The notes under the pieces are model-generated. The model saw nothing but the letters and a program-made list of their open reading frames with translations, was not told where the DNA came from and did not search any database. This document shows, one piece after another, positions 1 through 13,000 of a DNA stretch of 64,000 nucleotides; position 1 is the stretch's first letter, and every line of letters starts with the position of its first letter. The DNA is from Nipponacmea schrenckii. Its lineage: Eukaryota; Mollusca; Gastropoda; Lottiidae. Location: contig CM060201.1 of NCBI GenBank assembly GCA_030562195.1, positions 31,788,067-31,852,066 of the forward strand. The letters are read 5' to 3'. Made by a program: the position numbers and the translations under genes.

Positions 1-580
1 AATATTTAACTCTAAATAAACCAAAAGTCCAAGCCAATTTGCATTGAAAATTGACACAATAGTGCATGAATACTACAGTCGATTATACTAGTTCTAAGAT
101 TACAAATTACTAGTTGTGCGTTGAAAGCGTCTATTTAGATGAAACTGACCTGTATATGAAGGATCAATCAAAATCAATCTGGTCAAATCTAACAAGCAGT
201 ATATAAGTATTGGAGTGAAAAAAAGTTTTTAAGAATTAAACCTTCAGTTTCCTAGAACCCAAATGTAGACAAACGACTTGCTGTGGATCTATTTTAACCT
301 CCCTACAAACTGCGTTGGTAAGCACCAATTTTGTTATCTGATTTTTACACATTTTAAGAATTATTTTGAGATAATCCCAATACCAAGTTATTTATAGAAT
401 ATCAAGTCACATCTCATTTATATAACTAGTGCTGGATAAACAAAGCATTTAAATTTTGATTAGCTGGTATAAATAGAAACATGTTGCTGCCCGATCAAAT
501 GAAAGAAGGTGTACTTCCGGTGGCTTTCTTTTATTTTAGCACTTTGATTTTTTTTATCAATTAGAACTGAATACATTTTA
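1..580. other. No gene recognised (presumed UMPS intron or upstream DNA)
   Basis: AT-rich sequence with no exon-like open frame. The OPRT exons expected upstream of the first visible UMPS exon are not here, so this is either UMPS intron or flank. Confidence 0.5.
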
Positions 581-1290
581 TTATACGCCCAAATAAAATG
601 GGTGTCGTATATTGTCGTCACCCATATCCATCCGTCTGTCCAAAATTGCTTGTAAAGACTCTAGAGACGCCCTTGTTCTTGAAATTTTAGCTTGTAAACA
701 CTCTTGAAAGAACAATTCTTGATGGATTTTGATGAAACTTGGCTTGAGTATTTTTTATAACCCAAGGATGACCGAAGTTAAATCGAATAATATTTAGTAT
801 CAGTTATTGCTCTTGTTTTTGAAAATGCGTTCAATTTTTGTTCTGTAAACAATTCACGATTTTGACAAAACCTGCTAAAATTGTTTAATATCACCTAAGG
901 ATGAACCCTATTGAAAATCAAAAAATATATATTTAATGAGAATTATTGCCCTTGTTCTTTAGAATGCGTTGGTTTTTGCCTCGTAAACACTCTACTAGTC
1001 ACAATTCTTGACTGTTTTTGACGAATCTTGGCATGAGTATTTTTTATCACCAAAGGATGAACCTTATTGAAAATCAGATAATTCTTGAATATTTAATATC
1101 AGTTATTGCCCTTGTTTTTGAAAAAAGGGTCAAAATTTTAGCTTGTAAACACTCTAGAAGGCACAATGCTTTACAGATTTTGACAGAACTTGCTGAAATT
1201 CAAGGATGAACCCTATTGAAAACAAGGAATATCACAAAATATTTATTCATATCAGGTAATTTATTCTTGAAAAGTTTTGAAGTTATAGCC
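581..1290 (+). repeat. Dispersed repeat family A, copy 1
   Basis: The copy opens with TTATACGCCC, a short AT spacer, then a degenerate GGGTGTCGTATATTGTCGTC and a CCATCCGTCTGTC run. After this come about four diverged units of 120-150 bp. Each unit has the order CTTGTAAACACTCT, then CAATTCTTGA, then TTTTGATGAAACTTGG, then AAGGATGAACCCTATTGAAA. The same order recurs at 7931, 9297 and, reversed, at 21655, 27615 and 29715. No conserved reading frame is visible, so it is probably non-autonomous. Confidence 0.7.
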
Positions 1291-1330
1291 ATTCGAAGAC
1301 AACATATATTTTTTGCTGCAATGTTAAAAA

Positions 1331-3804
1331 ACAATCTGGCCTGTACAAGTAGTTCAATTTAAACAATCTGGCCAGTACAAGTAGTTCAATTTAAACAATC
1401 TGGCCTGTACAAGTAGTTCAATATAAACAATCTGGCCTGTACAAGTAGTTCAATATAAACAATCTGGCCTGTACAAGTAGTTCAATATAAACAATCTGGC
1501 CTGTACAAGTAGTTCAATATAAATAATCTGGCCTGTACAAGTAGTTCAATATAAAAAATCTGGCCTGTACAAGTAGTTCAATTTAAACAATCTGGCCTGT
1601 ACAAGTAGTTCAATATAAACAATCTGCCCTGTACAAGTAGTTCAATATAAACAATCTGGCCTGTACAAGTAGTTTAATATAAACAATCTGGCCTGTACAA
1701 GTAGTTCAATTTAAACAATCTGGCCTGTACAAGTAGTTCAATATAAACAATCTGGCCTGTACAAGTAGTTCAATATAAACAATCTGGCCTGTACAAGTAG
1801 TTCAATTTAAACAATCTGGCCTGTACAAGTAGTTCAATTTAAACAATCTGGCCTGTACAAGTAGTTTAATATAAACAATCTGGCCTGTACAAGTAGTTCA
1901 ATATAAACAATCTGGCCTGTACAAGTAGTTCAATATAAACAATCTGGCCTGTACAAGTAGTTTAATATAAACAATCTGGCCTGTACAAGTAGTTCAATAT
2001 AAACAATCTGGCCTGTACAAGTAGTTTTATATAAACAATCTGGCCTGTACAAGTAGTTCAATATAAACAATCTGGCCTGTACAAGAAGTTCAATATAAAC
2101 AATCTGGCCTGTACAGGTAGTTCAATTTAAAAAATCTGGCCTGTACAAGTAGTTCAATTTAAACAATCTGGCCTGTACAAGTAGTTCAATATAAACAATC
2201 TGCCCTGTACAAGTAGTTCAATATAAACAATCTGGCCTGTACAAGTAGTTTAATATAAACAATCTGGCCTGTACAAGTAGTTCAATTTAAACAATCTGGC
2301 CTGTACAAGTAGTTCAATATAAACAATCTGGCCTGTACAAGTAGTTCAATATAAACAATCTGGCCTGTACAAGTAGTTCAATTTAAACAATCTGGCCTGT
2401 ACAAGTAGTTCAATTTAAACAATCTGGCCTGTACAAGTAGTTTAATATAAACAATCTGGCCTGTACAAGTAGTTCAATATAAACAATCTGGCCTGTACAA
2501 GTAGTTCAATATAAACAATCTGGCCTGTACAAGTAGTTTAATATAAACAATCTGGCCTGTACGAGTAGTTCAATATAAACAATCTGGCCTGTACAAGTAG
2601 TTTTATATAAACAATCTGGCCTGTACAAGTAGTTCAATATAAACAATCTGGCCTGTACAAGAAGTTCAATATAAACAATCTGGCCTGTACAAGTAGTTCA
2701 ATTTAAACAATCTGGCCTGTACAAGTAGTTTAATATAAACAATCTGGCCTGTACAAGTAGTTCAATATAAACAATCTGGCCTGTACAAGTAGTTTAATAT
2801 AAACAATCTGGCCTGTACAAGTAGTTCAATATAAACAATCTGGCCTGTACAAGTAGTTCAATATAAACAATCTGGCCTGTACAAGTAGTTCAATATAAAC
2901 AATCTGGCCTGTACAAGTAGTTCAATATAAACAATCTGGCCTGTACAAGTAGTTCAATTTAAACAATCTGGCCTGTACAAGTAGTTCAATTTAAACAATC
3001 TGGCCTGTACAAGTAGTTCAATATAAACAATCTGGCCTGTACAAGTAGTTCACTTTTAACAATCTGGCCTGTACAAGTAGTTTAATATAAACAATCTGGC
3101 CTGTACAAGTAGTTCAATATAAACAATCTGGCCTGTACAAGTAGTTCAATATAAACAATCTGGCCTGTACAAGTAGTTCAATATAAACAATCTGGCATGT
3201 ACAAGTAGTTCAATATAAACAATCTGGCCTGTACAAGTAGTTTAATATAAACAATCTGGCCTGTACAAGTAGTTCAATATAAACAATCTGGCCTGTACAA
3301 GTAGTTCAATATAAACAATCTGGTTTGTACAAGTAGTTCAATATAAACAATCTGGCCTGTACAAGTAGTTCAATATAAACAATCTGGCGTGTATAAGTAT
3401 TTCAATATAAACAATCTTGCATGTATAAGTATTTCAATATAAACAATCTGGCATGTACAAGTAGTTCAATATAAACAATCTGGCCTGTACAAGTAATTCA
3501 AAATAAACAATCTGGCCTGTACAAGTAGTTTAATATAAACAATCTGGCCTGTACAAGTAGTTCAATATAAACAATCTGGCATGTACAAGTAGTTCAATAT
3601 AAACAATCTGGCCTGTACAAGTAGTTCAATATAAACAATCTGGCATGTACAAGTAGTTCAATATAAACAATCTGGCCTGTACAAGTAGTTCAATATAAAC
3701 AATCTTGCCTGTACAAGTAGTTCAATATAAACAATCTGGCCTGTACAAGTAGTTCAATATAAACAATCTGGCCTGTACAAGTAGTTCAATATAAACAATC
3801 TGGC
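1331..3804. repeat. Tandem array of a 32-bp unit, about 77 copies
   Basis: The unit contains CAATCTGGCCTGTACAAGTA followed by GTTCAATATAAA and repeats every 32 bp without spacers. Common variants are CAATTT for CAATAT, TTTAAT for TTCAAT, and single changes such as CTGCCC. Marker variants recur exactly 576 bp (18 units) apart: CTGCCC at 1621 and 2197, TAGTTTTATAT at 2021 and 2597, ACAAGAAG at 2081 and 2657. This shows a higher-order duplication. The last third (after about 3370) carries more substitutions, as array edges usually do. Each unit contains the palindrome TGTACA. The array probably lies in a UMPS intron. Confidence 0.95.
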
Positions 3805-3841
3805 GTTTGAAGAGTTAATGATCAAAAATACTGAAAAATAT

Positions 3842-4203
3842 TTAGCATTGTTATATTTGTTAAGCTCTACTGAATCAAAAGTTAATTAACCCACACATGG
3901 TTTTACTTTCAAGTATTAAAAGTGTGACCGGTGGGTTCATTATACAGACTCCTGAGCGACATGGTTGAAATTGAAAAAGAGTACGAAACGTCCCATTCAC
4001 ATTTTTCACTCTCCATGACCCTTGATTACTACAATGAGGCTTTGGCCTTGACCAGGTCTGGAGTTTGTAGTCTGTATAATGAACCCACTAATGACACTAA
4101 TGACATAAGATTCACAATGAATCTGATATAAACATCTTCCCAGCTAGGCAAATTAAGGCAAGTCTTTGATTCAGTAGAGCTTAACAATATAACAATGCTA
4201 CAA
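3842..4203. mobile_element. Foldback MITE-like element beside the 32-bp array
   Basis: Outer arms: TAGCATTGTTATATTTGTTA... near 3843-3880 is the reverse complement of sequence at 4166-4201 (one small indel). Inner arms: GTGGGTTCATTATACAGACT at 3931-3950 is inverted near 4070-4090. The 66-codon open frame between them is made of the inner arms and is not a gene. No target duplication was identified. Confidence 0.75.
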
Positions 4204-4204
4204 G

Positions 4205-4740
4205 TTTTTGACTTGTTATTAGGTATAATTCTTCACAGATTTTAATGAAACTTAGTAATCTTGTTCATTTATCACCCTAGAAATAAATATATGATTGAAG
4301 GTTGAATATTTCCCTTTTATATGCCCACACGTAAGATGGGCGTATATTGTAATTGCCCTGTCGGTCCGTCCGTCCGTTCACATTTGGCTCGTGCTCACTC
4401 TACAGGCTACAATTCTTAATGGATTCTTTTGATTTTTAATTTGTGGGTCTGTGGCATTATGAAGATGATCCCTATCGATTTTCGTGATGATCGGATAATT
4501 TTTCACCGAAATATCGCGTCTGACTTAGCTTTTTTCACTTCATTAGCTATAGGGTGCAACGCGTGCTCACTCTACAGGCTACAATTCTTTATGGATTCTT
4601 TTGATTTTTAATTTGTGGGTCAGTGTCATTATGAAGATGATTAAATTTAATGATGATCCGATAATTTTCAAAGCCTAGGTTTTATTCATAATCAATGCTG
4701 CCAGTGGGCGTATATTACCTTGTCTGGCAAGCTATCTTTA
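4205..4740 (+). repeat. Dispersed repeat family A, copy 2 (GTGCTCACTCTACAGG variant)
   Basis: A leader segment at 4205-4310 (AATGAAACTTAG, ATCACCCTAGAAA) also occurs near 9765-9835, and inverted near 25285-25380. The family start follows at 4315-4380, with GATGGGCGTATATTGTAATT and CCGTCCGTCCGT. Two internal units then carry CGTGCTCACTCTACAGGCTA and TTATGAAGATGATCCCTATC. The copy ends at 4694-4740 with the family B end GTGGGCGTATATTACCTTG and GGCAAGCTATCTT. Confidence 0.7.
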
Positions 4741-4954
4741 TTTATACCATAACTGGAAGCGAAAAATCAATTTCTTATGAATCTGTCCCGGTTGTTATGC
4801 TAGAACCAGTTTATGTACCCGTAATCCCTCCTCTATATTCCATTATGGACAAACATTTTTTTCATATACAGCCTTGATCTAGTAGATCTGATAAATCCCA
4901 GAATAAAATTGTAACTAAAGATCGAGGAATCTAATCGGAAGAAGAGTAAACTCT

Positions 4955-5330
4955 TGGCTAATCAAAATTAATGACGAGAATGTAGGTTGGTGAAAGCAAC
5001 AGTTGGTTCATGTATATATCCAAACCTTGCTTTAGGAACATGGTAATAACCCAAAGGTGAACCCCATTAAAAATCAAACCAATCGAAAAATATTTACTAT
5101 GTGTTGTTGCCCTTGTTCTTGAATTCTTTGAGGAGACGATAGAATGTTTGTTTCTTGGTGGATTCTGAATAAACCTGGCCCAAGGGTAAACCTTTTTGAA
5201 AATCAGACCAATCAAAAAAAATTCACTATGAGTTTTTGCCCTTGTTCTTGAATTCTTTTAGAGAGCTATTTTCTTGGTGGATTTTGACCTGACTTGGTGT
5301 GTTTTTCATGTTAGTATATTAAACTATTTA
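4955..5330. repeat. Internal fragment of family A
   Basis: Contains AGGTGAACCCCATTAAAAATC, CTTGTTCTTGAATTCTTTG and TGGTGGATTCTGA units without the terminal motif. It ends just before the acceptor of the first visible UMPS exon. Confidence 0.55.
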
Positions 5331-5342
5331 TAATGATTGTAG

Positions 5343-5446
5343 GCATTAAACACTCATGGTATTAAAGTCAGTGATGCTGTAGTATTATTAGATAGAGAAC
5401 AAGGTGCCGTAGATGTTTTAAAACATCATGGTATCACATTACACAG
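5343..5446 (+). CDS. UMPS: UMPS exon (end of OPRT domain)
   Basis: Acceptor TTGTAG before 5343, donor GTAATC after 5446. Starts in phase 0 and ends with two bases of a codon. Encodes [20 protein letters not shown] and the following turn, the C-terminal part of the phosphoribosyltransferase domain. Confidence 0.93.
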
Positions 5447-8400
5447 GTAATCATGCTCTTAATTATATCAGTGTCTTTGCTATAATCACAAATTTTATAT
5501 TTAAAAATTATTACGTGTTTGGTGTTTTGTTTCATCATAACTAATTTATTATTATTATTATTATTACAAAATATTTATAGTGCGCTCTTTCACAAATGTG
5601 TTCAGAGGCACTTTACAAGATAACAATATAATGTTAAAAGATTATAAATAATAAATGTTGATATAAAACATTGAAAAAATGATAAAAAATGAAAAAAATG
5701 ATAAAAATAACTACAATTTAATACACACTGAGACATAATTGAGGCCATATTAAAAGTACTAAGTATCGAATGCAAGTTTAAAAAGATATGTTTTTATTTG
5801 TTTCTTAAAAGAAAATAGTGAAGTACAAGATCTTATATTAAAAGGTAATTTATTCCATAAATATGGGGCTTGAAAACTAAAAGAACGTTGTCCATAAGAT
5901 ATTAAATTATAACTAACTGGCTTTAAAAGTAATTTATCACCTGAGCGTAGTGTGCGACCAGGTGAATACATTTCTAATAATCACAGAGGTATCCAGGAGC
6001 ATTTAAAAGTATTAAAATTTGAGCATTCAAACTTTGTAATGCCGCCAGCATACCTATTTTTAACTCGAGAATATTAAGTCTCAAAATAGCTGTTAGACAG
6101 GAGTAGTGATAGGCAGTGGGATTATTATGGACATAATTATAACATGATGATAGATTGGGGAGCGGCTTTCTTATTATGTATTATTGTTGATGAAGACAAA
6201 AAGACGTTGGTTTTTCATAAGACAGTGTTTTTAAATTTGGATTTGAATCACTTTGTATTCTGTCAGTAGAATCCACGGGTTCGTTTCTCAAAAAACTTAC
6301 AATCAATTGCAGATTTTATCGTAAATGGCGTTTCTCAAAATATCGTAAGAGTAAATTTATCATTAGTTTACAACTGATTTGGTTGTAAACTTACGAGTGG
6401 TCAAAGCTGTCGTAAATGGCAGACAGTAAATCCAAAATGGCCGCTTTTATTTGAATCAATAATGAGGTACTGAAAAAGAAGCGTTAATTTTATATAAGAT
6501 ATGATCGGCTAGCAAGTTTTACCAAACAAGAAATCATCAAGAGACACAGCCTACCTTCCCGATTGATTGCATTTGTAGAGGAGAGTGTATGGCATGAAAT
6601 CGCTCGGCCACAGGACGACGATCATGCAGCGTCATCCGCCAGCACTACTAGACTAGGCCTAGGCCTAGCAGGTAGGTCGATGTACAATTTTGCCTATGGA
6701 AATCATCGGTAACCTCCAAATGATGCTACAGAGTACAGGCTAACGCAAACCCCAAAAGAATGTCAATATAGATGATAATTTATTCCCAAGGTTTAATGGT
6801 AAAAGGTAAAAGAACTGTGAAGCAAAGACACAGCAAACGATTAAATAACAAAACGGCACATCATAACAAGACACAGTTGTCAAGTCTGTTGAAGAACAGA
6901 GATTCGGTAAGAGTTCCATGTGCACCTTGATAGGATTACGCTTTCAACAGTAAAATAAAGTAACATGCTTGAATTTGTTCAAATGACTATCATATGTATA
7001 TGGGATGAACATAAAATGCCAAAATAAAGCGGTATATTAGATGGCACAAAACGAATACGACGGGAGTTAGGAGTGACTGGTGAATCGCGTTATTAACAAT
7101 GAAAAATATGGTGCCCTAAAGATATCACTATGAGAAAATGAAAAAGATAATAAATATTTGTTAAAAAAAAAGTCCACAGTTTGCTTATATGGAAAAATAT
7201 TGATAATTTCATCAAATTTCGGGCAATTTCATACTTCCATACTGCCCTTATCATTCCAACTGTTACGAGCCATTCTATGCCGTAAAATGTTAATCTTACA
7301 CTACAAAACAAGTGCGTTCCTATCCCGAATTCCTTAAAATGGGAAGAAACTACAATATGATTAGCACTCTTTTTTAGGATTTTTTAGTCAGGACCAAGTA
7401 TTTGTTGATCTACCTTCATTTCTGTAACCTTAAATTTATTCCAAAAGTTTATTTTATAATCTGCGGTTAAAAGTTGAACTAAATTTTCATTTTACAAGGG
7501 AAATATTTTCGATAACTTCTTGGACCAACAAGTAGACTTCAGTCTTGGTCTATTTCGACTTACGCATTGAATTTGCCTCTTCAGACGCCATTTTATTGCC
7601 TGCTAATAATTCCGTATTGCATATGCTCAGTAACACAATTTTTCTCGTAAGACAATTTTTATCGTAAGACTATGAAGATACTTACGATCGCCTTTGAGAA
7701 TCGCACATAATCGTAAACGTAAGAAAACCGTAAGATTTGTCTTAGGTCATAAGGCCTACTATTTTTTTGAGAAACGGGCCCCAGCTTATTAATTTAAACT
7801 GTGATCACCATCTTGTTCATGATTGGTTTGGATGTTCAACCATTATTATTAGTTTTAGGGTGCACATATTCATGTGGACATATATGGTCGTCGCCCCTGT
7901 CAACATTTGTTGTAGACACTATAGATGCTACAATTTTTATAGGCCCACATGAAATGGGGGGCGTATATTGTCGTCACCCATGTTAGTCTGTCCACAATTG
8001 CTCGTAAACACTCTACAAAGTGCAATTCTTGACGGATTTATATGATACTTTATGAGTGTTTATGATCACGTAAGGATGAACCCTATTGAAAATCAGCGAA
8101 AATTGTAAAAAAATTTGTATAAGGTCTTGCCCTTGTTCTTGAATGGCTCGTAAACGCTCTACAATGTGCAATTCTTGACTGATTTTGATGAGACTTAGTG
8201 TGTTTTCTTGAATTCTTTGTGGACACAATAGAGAGCTATTTTTTTTTAATGATTTTGACGAAACTTGTTGTGAGTGTTTGTCATAACCTTAGGCTGAACT
8301 CTATTTAGAATCAGACCAACTGAAATATATTTAATATGAGTTATTGCCCTTGTTCTTGGATACTTTGTGGATACGATAAAGAGCTGTTTTTTTTAAGGAT

Positions 8401-9928
8401 TTTTTAAGGATGAAATTTATTGTGTTCGTAATCACCAAAGGATGAACTTTAATTAAAAAGCAAGAAAAATCTTTCATATACCGAAAATTCTTGTCAACCT
8501 CCTCGACAAATTGGCTGCCATAATGAATGTGGGCGTTTTACGATGGCCATTGCTATTTTTACTTCTGGTATCAAAACCCGAGTGATTTTTATGAAATGCC
8601 CTGATTTTTATACACACATTATGGCTTTTCTAATTGACTGATTTTGGTGTCAAATTGCAATTAAAACTAGGAAGCCATTATTTTAATTTCAATAATAATT
8701 TTTAGCAATTTCCAGTTAAATTTTTTTTAAGTTTGAAGTCTTATATCCAATGACCTTGACTGAGTGAAAATGGCCACATTATAATGTGGTAATAACCCTC
8801 AAAAAGTAGGCAGCAATAGCCAATTACAGAAGACTATGTTCCCTCGTTGCAGAAAGGTTGCACAAGCCTGCTTTAGACGTTTCTGGCATTTGGTCTAATT
8901 AACTTAGAAAGTCAATTTTTTCAGATTCTCTTGCAATTTGCCACTTTAGCAAATTCACACTCTGTATCATGTGTGGCTCTAGTTATTTTTCATTTCAGTG
9001 TGATTGGTCTAAATCAGGTCATAGAAATTCTAGTTAGATCAAAGAAGATAGATTGTGAAATGGTTGAAAAAGTCAGATCTTTTCTTCAAGTTAATAGATT
9101 CACTCCCCCAACAGATTCACTACCTAATCAACCAAAATTAATCAAGGTATTGCTCATTGACCATTGTTTTTGTAGCCCCTTTCCATCAACCAATGGCTTG
9201 TGAAGAAACTAAAGTTATATTGTGATACAAATCCACAGCTATAATTTATGCAAGAATATTGATCACTTGCCCATAGTGCACTAATTAATTTTTTATATGG
9301 CCACATGAAATGGGGGGCGTATATTGTCGTCACCCATGTCTGTTTGTCAAAATATTTAGTATGATATATTGCCCTTGTTCTTGAAAACGCATTCAATTTT
9401 AGCTTGTAAACACTCTAGAAAGAATGATTCTGACTGGATTTAGATCAAGCTTAGCTTCAGTATTTGTTCTCACCCAAGGATGAAAACTATTGAAAATCAA
9501 AATTATCGAAATTATATTTAATACCGGTATGCAGTATTTGTTCTCACCCAAGGAAGAATGCAACCTATTGAAAATCAAAAATATTTAGCATTAATTATTG
9601 CTGTTCTTCTTTTAATAAAAACTCGTTTGATTTCCAGCTCGCAAACACTTGACAAGACACAATTCTGAACTGATTTTCATGAAACCTGCTGAAATTGTTT
9701 ATCATCCAAGGATAATCAAAAAAACTGAAAAATATTGAATGAGTTACCATGTTTAAGGTCAAATTCTTGACAGATTTTAATGAAACTTAGGAATATTGTA
9801 CATTTATCACCCTAGAAAAGAAGTATATGAATGAAGGTTTATTAACATGTCCATTAATATTTTTTTTTCCATGTATTGATATTTTCATATTTTCAGGCCT
9901 TTGGCCTAATTTCACCCTTGTCATTAAA

Positions 9929-9988
<60 letters not shown>

Positions 9989-9994
9989 TATTTA

Positions 9995-10032
<38 letters not shown>

Positions 10033-13000
10033 ATATTTCATTCTGGTTAATGTTAATGTACTTGCAAGTTTTTGTTCAAATTCAATGCTATCAGGGGGCG
10101 TAAATTACCTTGCCTGTTTAGCTATCTGTCCAATTCTTAGTCTTTGTTGACTTATGTTGTGACGATTTGTTCACTTTGTTGCCTTGATTTCCCTGGAACT
10201 TTCTTTCTAATTCAATCATTCGCAATATGACCAACATGAATATGTTATCAGAAGTATGATCTAAAACCAAGACAACTGACTATATTTTAGATTTTCAGTG
10301 TTGACGTTGTGAACACAATAGAGGAGAGAGTTTATATCCGAATTTCATAAAATTGTGTTATGTTTTAAGTCAGTAATACCTTGTTGGACATAGATTTGGC
10401 ATAGATTGATATACTGAAAATGTATTATTCTTACAGAAATTATCATTTATTGAGCGTGCTAAATTATGTAAAAATGAGATGAGTAGGAAACTGTTTTGTT
10501 TGATGGAAGAAAAAAAATCAAATTTAGTTGTTTCAGCTGATTTTACAAGTTCTCAACAAATTTTAGAGGTGAGCAAACTGACTGTTTTCTTCATATTTTG
10601 AAAAATAATTCTACTTAAAAGGACCCTGTCCAATATAATTAGATAGACACTTTTGCAGACAAGTTAGTGCTGAAATGAAAAATTCCCTCATGATTGAACA
10701 ACTATTGATTTTCTCTTTTCTGTATTATAGCTTGTAGATAAGATTGGACCACACGTGTGTATGGTAAAAACACATATTGATATAGTTGAAGATTTCTCTC
10801 AGGACTTTATTAACAAACTACTTCAGATGGCTGAAAAACACAAATTTCTTCTGTTTGAAGATAGGTATGTACTTTATGTTTGGAAATGAACAGCTGAGCA
10901 TAATGTTGAAAATGTCAGACTATTACAAACTGAGTGTAATGTCTGCATTACTCACATTTCTTGTATCACAGAAGTTTGTAAATGTACAGCTAGTTGATTT
11001 GATTGTATGCTAGCAAATACTGCAAATCAACCTCTAATCAATTTTACTCAATGAATATTTCTGATATGATGGTGATAATCTATATTGTGTCACTTTTATT
11101 ATTTCCATGTCATATAAATATCTTTGTATTTATAAATTTATAGGGAATTATTTTATTTGAAATTAAAATGCAGTCCAGTGGCCCTAAAATTCATGAAAAA
11201 ATTTTTTTAGTTTAAATTCAAGGGGAAATTTTATGTCAATTCCTAATTTCCTCATGAGCTTTTTTTTTAAACAATATTTTAGCACTAAATGAATAGAAAT
11301 CTATTTGAAAGTTCCAGTTGCCCTAATAAAAAATTCCCTAATTTTAGCCTATACATTTCTTAATTTTTTCCCTTGTTACAAGTTGCTGTGTTTTATATCA
11401 GGGATAATGTTAATCATCCTGAATTATGTGTTTGTAGAAAGTTTGCTGATATAGGAAATACCGTAAAACTACAATATAACAATGGTATATATAATATAAG
11501 TAGTTGGGCTGATATTGTCAATGCTCATTGTATATCTGGTCCTGGTGTTCTTACAGCATTAAAACAGGTAACTCACTTTTTGAACATATTTATATTTGAA
11601 TATATATGTTAACTTGCGCAAACATGCTTTAAAAGGGTAAAAAATAATTTTTATGCTCATATTTTATGTATCGTTATGTACCCAGGTAGACTAATATTGT
11701 GTGCTCTATTTGAAACATTCTAAAATAATGTAATTCAAATTTGATGTAATTACACCATCAGTTTGTCATACCTCCAAGAGGCCGTACTAATCTAATAAAG
11801 AAGGTCACGTTCTATACAAACAGAAACGAAACTGCATGTTTTCATCAATATGGACGACACAGAACAACCAACATCATACCTTGGATTATATATTAGCTAG
11901 AAGGATTGTGTTTTTATCTCTTCACACGGTCGGTTATGTGTAACCAGGCATAGGCATTGGAGAGACAAAAAATATTATTTGACCAAAGTACCACAGACCT
12001 GTTCAGTACATTTAAAGTCTTTGGCCACAATGTATATCCACAATATAACTATGAATATGCTTAGGTTGTTAAAAAGATAAGTAAAAATAACATCTTATTC
12101 CAAGATAGCTAAGGGTTATTTTGTATTTAGAATAAATTTGATTATAGAGTGGAATAGAGAAGAATAAAGGATGTTTATTAGTAGCTGAGATGAGTTCTAC
12201 TGGTAATTTGATAACAGCAGATTATACTGCAGGTAAATCTTTTGTATTCTCAATATACAAGGATACTAGTCATAAACAGAACATAAAACAGGAAATATAC
12301 TGTTAATTGTTTGGTATACGATTAAGTCTAATTGGTTTCGGCGTTTGATTCGGAAACTGATTACCATCATGGTTACTATTAGTACTGTTTTCAGTTGATA
12401 CACAGAAATCAACGATAAGAAAGCAATGGTCTGGAAGTCTGCTTCGATTCCCAAGTAAATAATGCAAACTACCCTGGTCCACAAGTTCTGAGGTTAAAGT
12501 AACATGAAAGTACTGACACATAGGAAGAACATCACATATATAATCCACCACCGATATCACCATATCACCACATATATCAAAAGCAGGAGTTTTCATCTGT
12601 TTTATACGCCCACATTGTAAACAAAATGTTACAGAACACTTCATTATGTTCTGATAAACTGAAAAGAAACATTACTGGCAAACGTATAAACATAACAAAC
12701 GCCAAGATGTTACCTTTAGAGAAAAGGAAAAGATAAATGAATTGTTATTAAAAAGAACTGAGCGGCAAAGCTCAGACTACAAGAGATCTCAAAATAAATC
12801 AGAGACAACTTTGAGGAGAACTAAATGACAAAGCTCAGACTACAAGAGATCTCAAAATGAATCAGAGACAACTTTTAGGAGAACTAAAGGACAAAGCTCA
12901 GACTACAAGAGATCTCAAAATAAATCAGAGACAAATTTGAGGAAAACTAAACGACAAAGCTCAGATTACAAGAGATCTCAAAATGAATCAGACACAACTT

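Noticed and set aside
1331..3804. CRISPR array
   Set aside because: The 32-bp units abut with no spacers, and the setting is an animal genome. It is a satellite.
3931..4131. 66-codon plus ORF
   Set aside because: It is made of the inner arms of a foldback element.
9827..10150. Long Ile- or Leu-rich open frames
   Set aside because: They are translations of the (ATT)n microsatellite in a UMPS intron.
10786..11013. 75-codon plus ORF
   Set aside because: Out-of-frame shadow of a UMPS exon running into intron.
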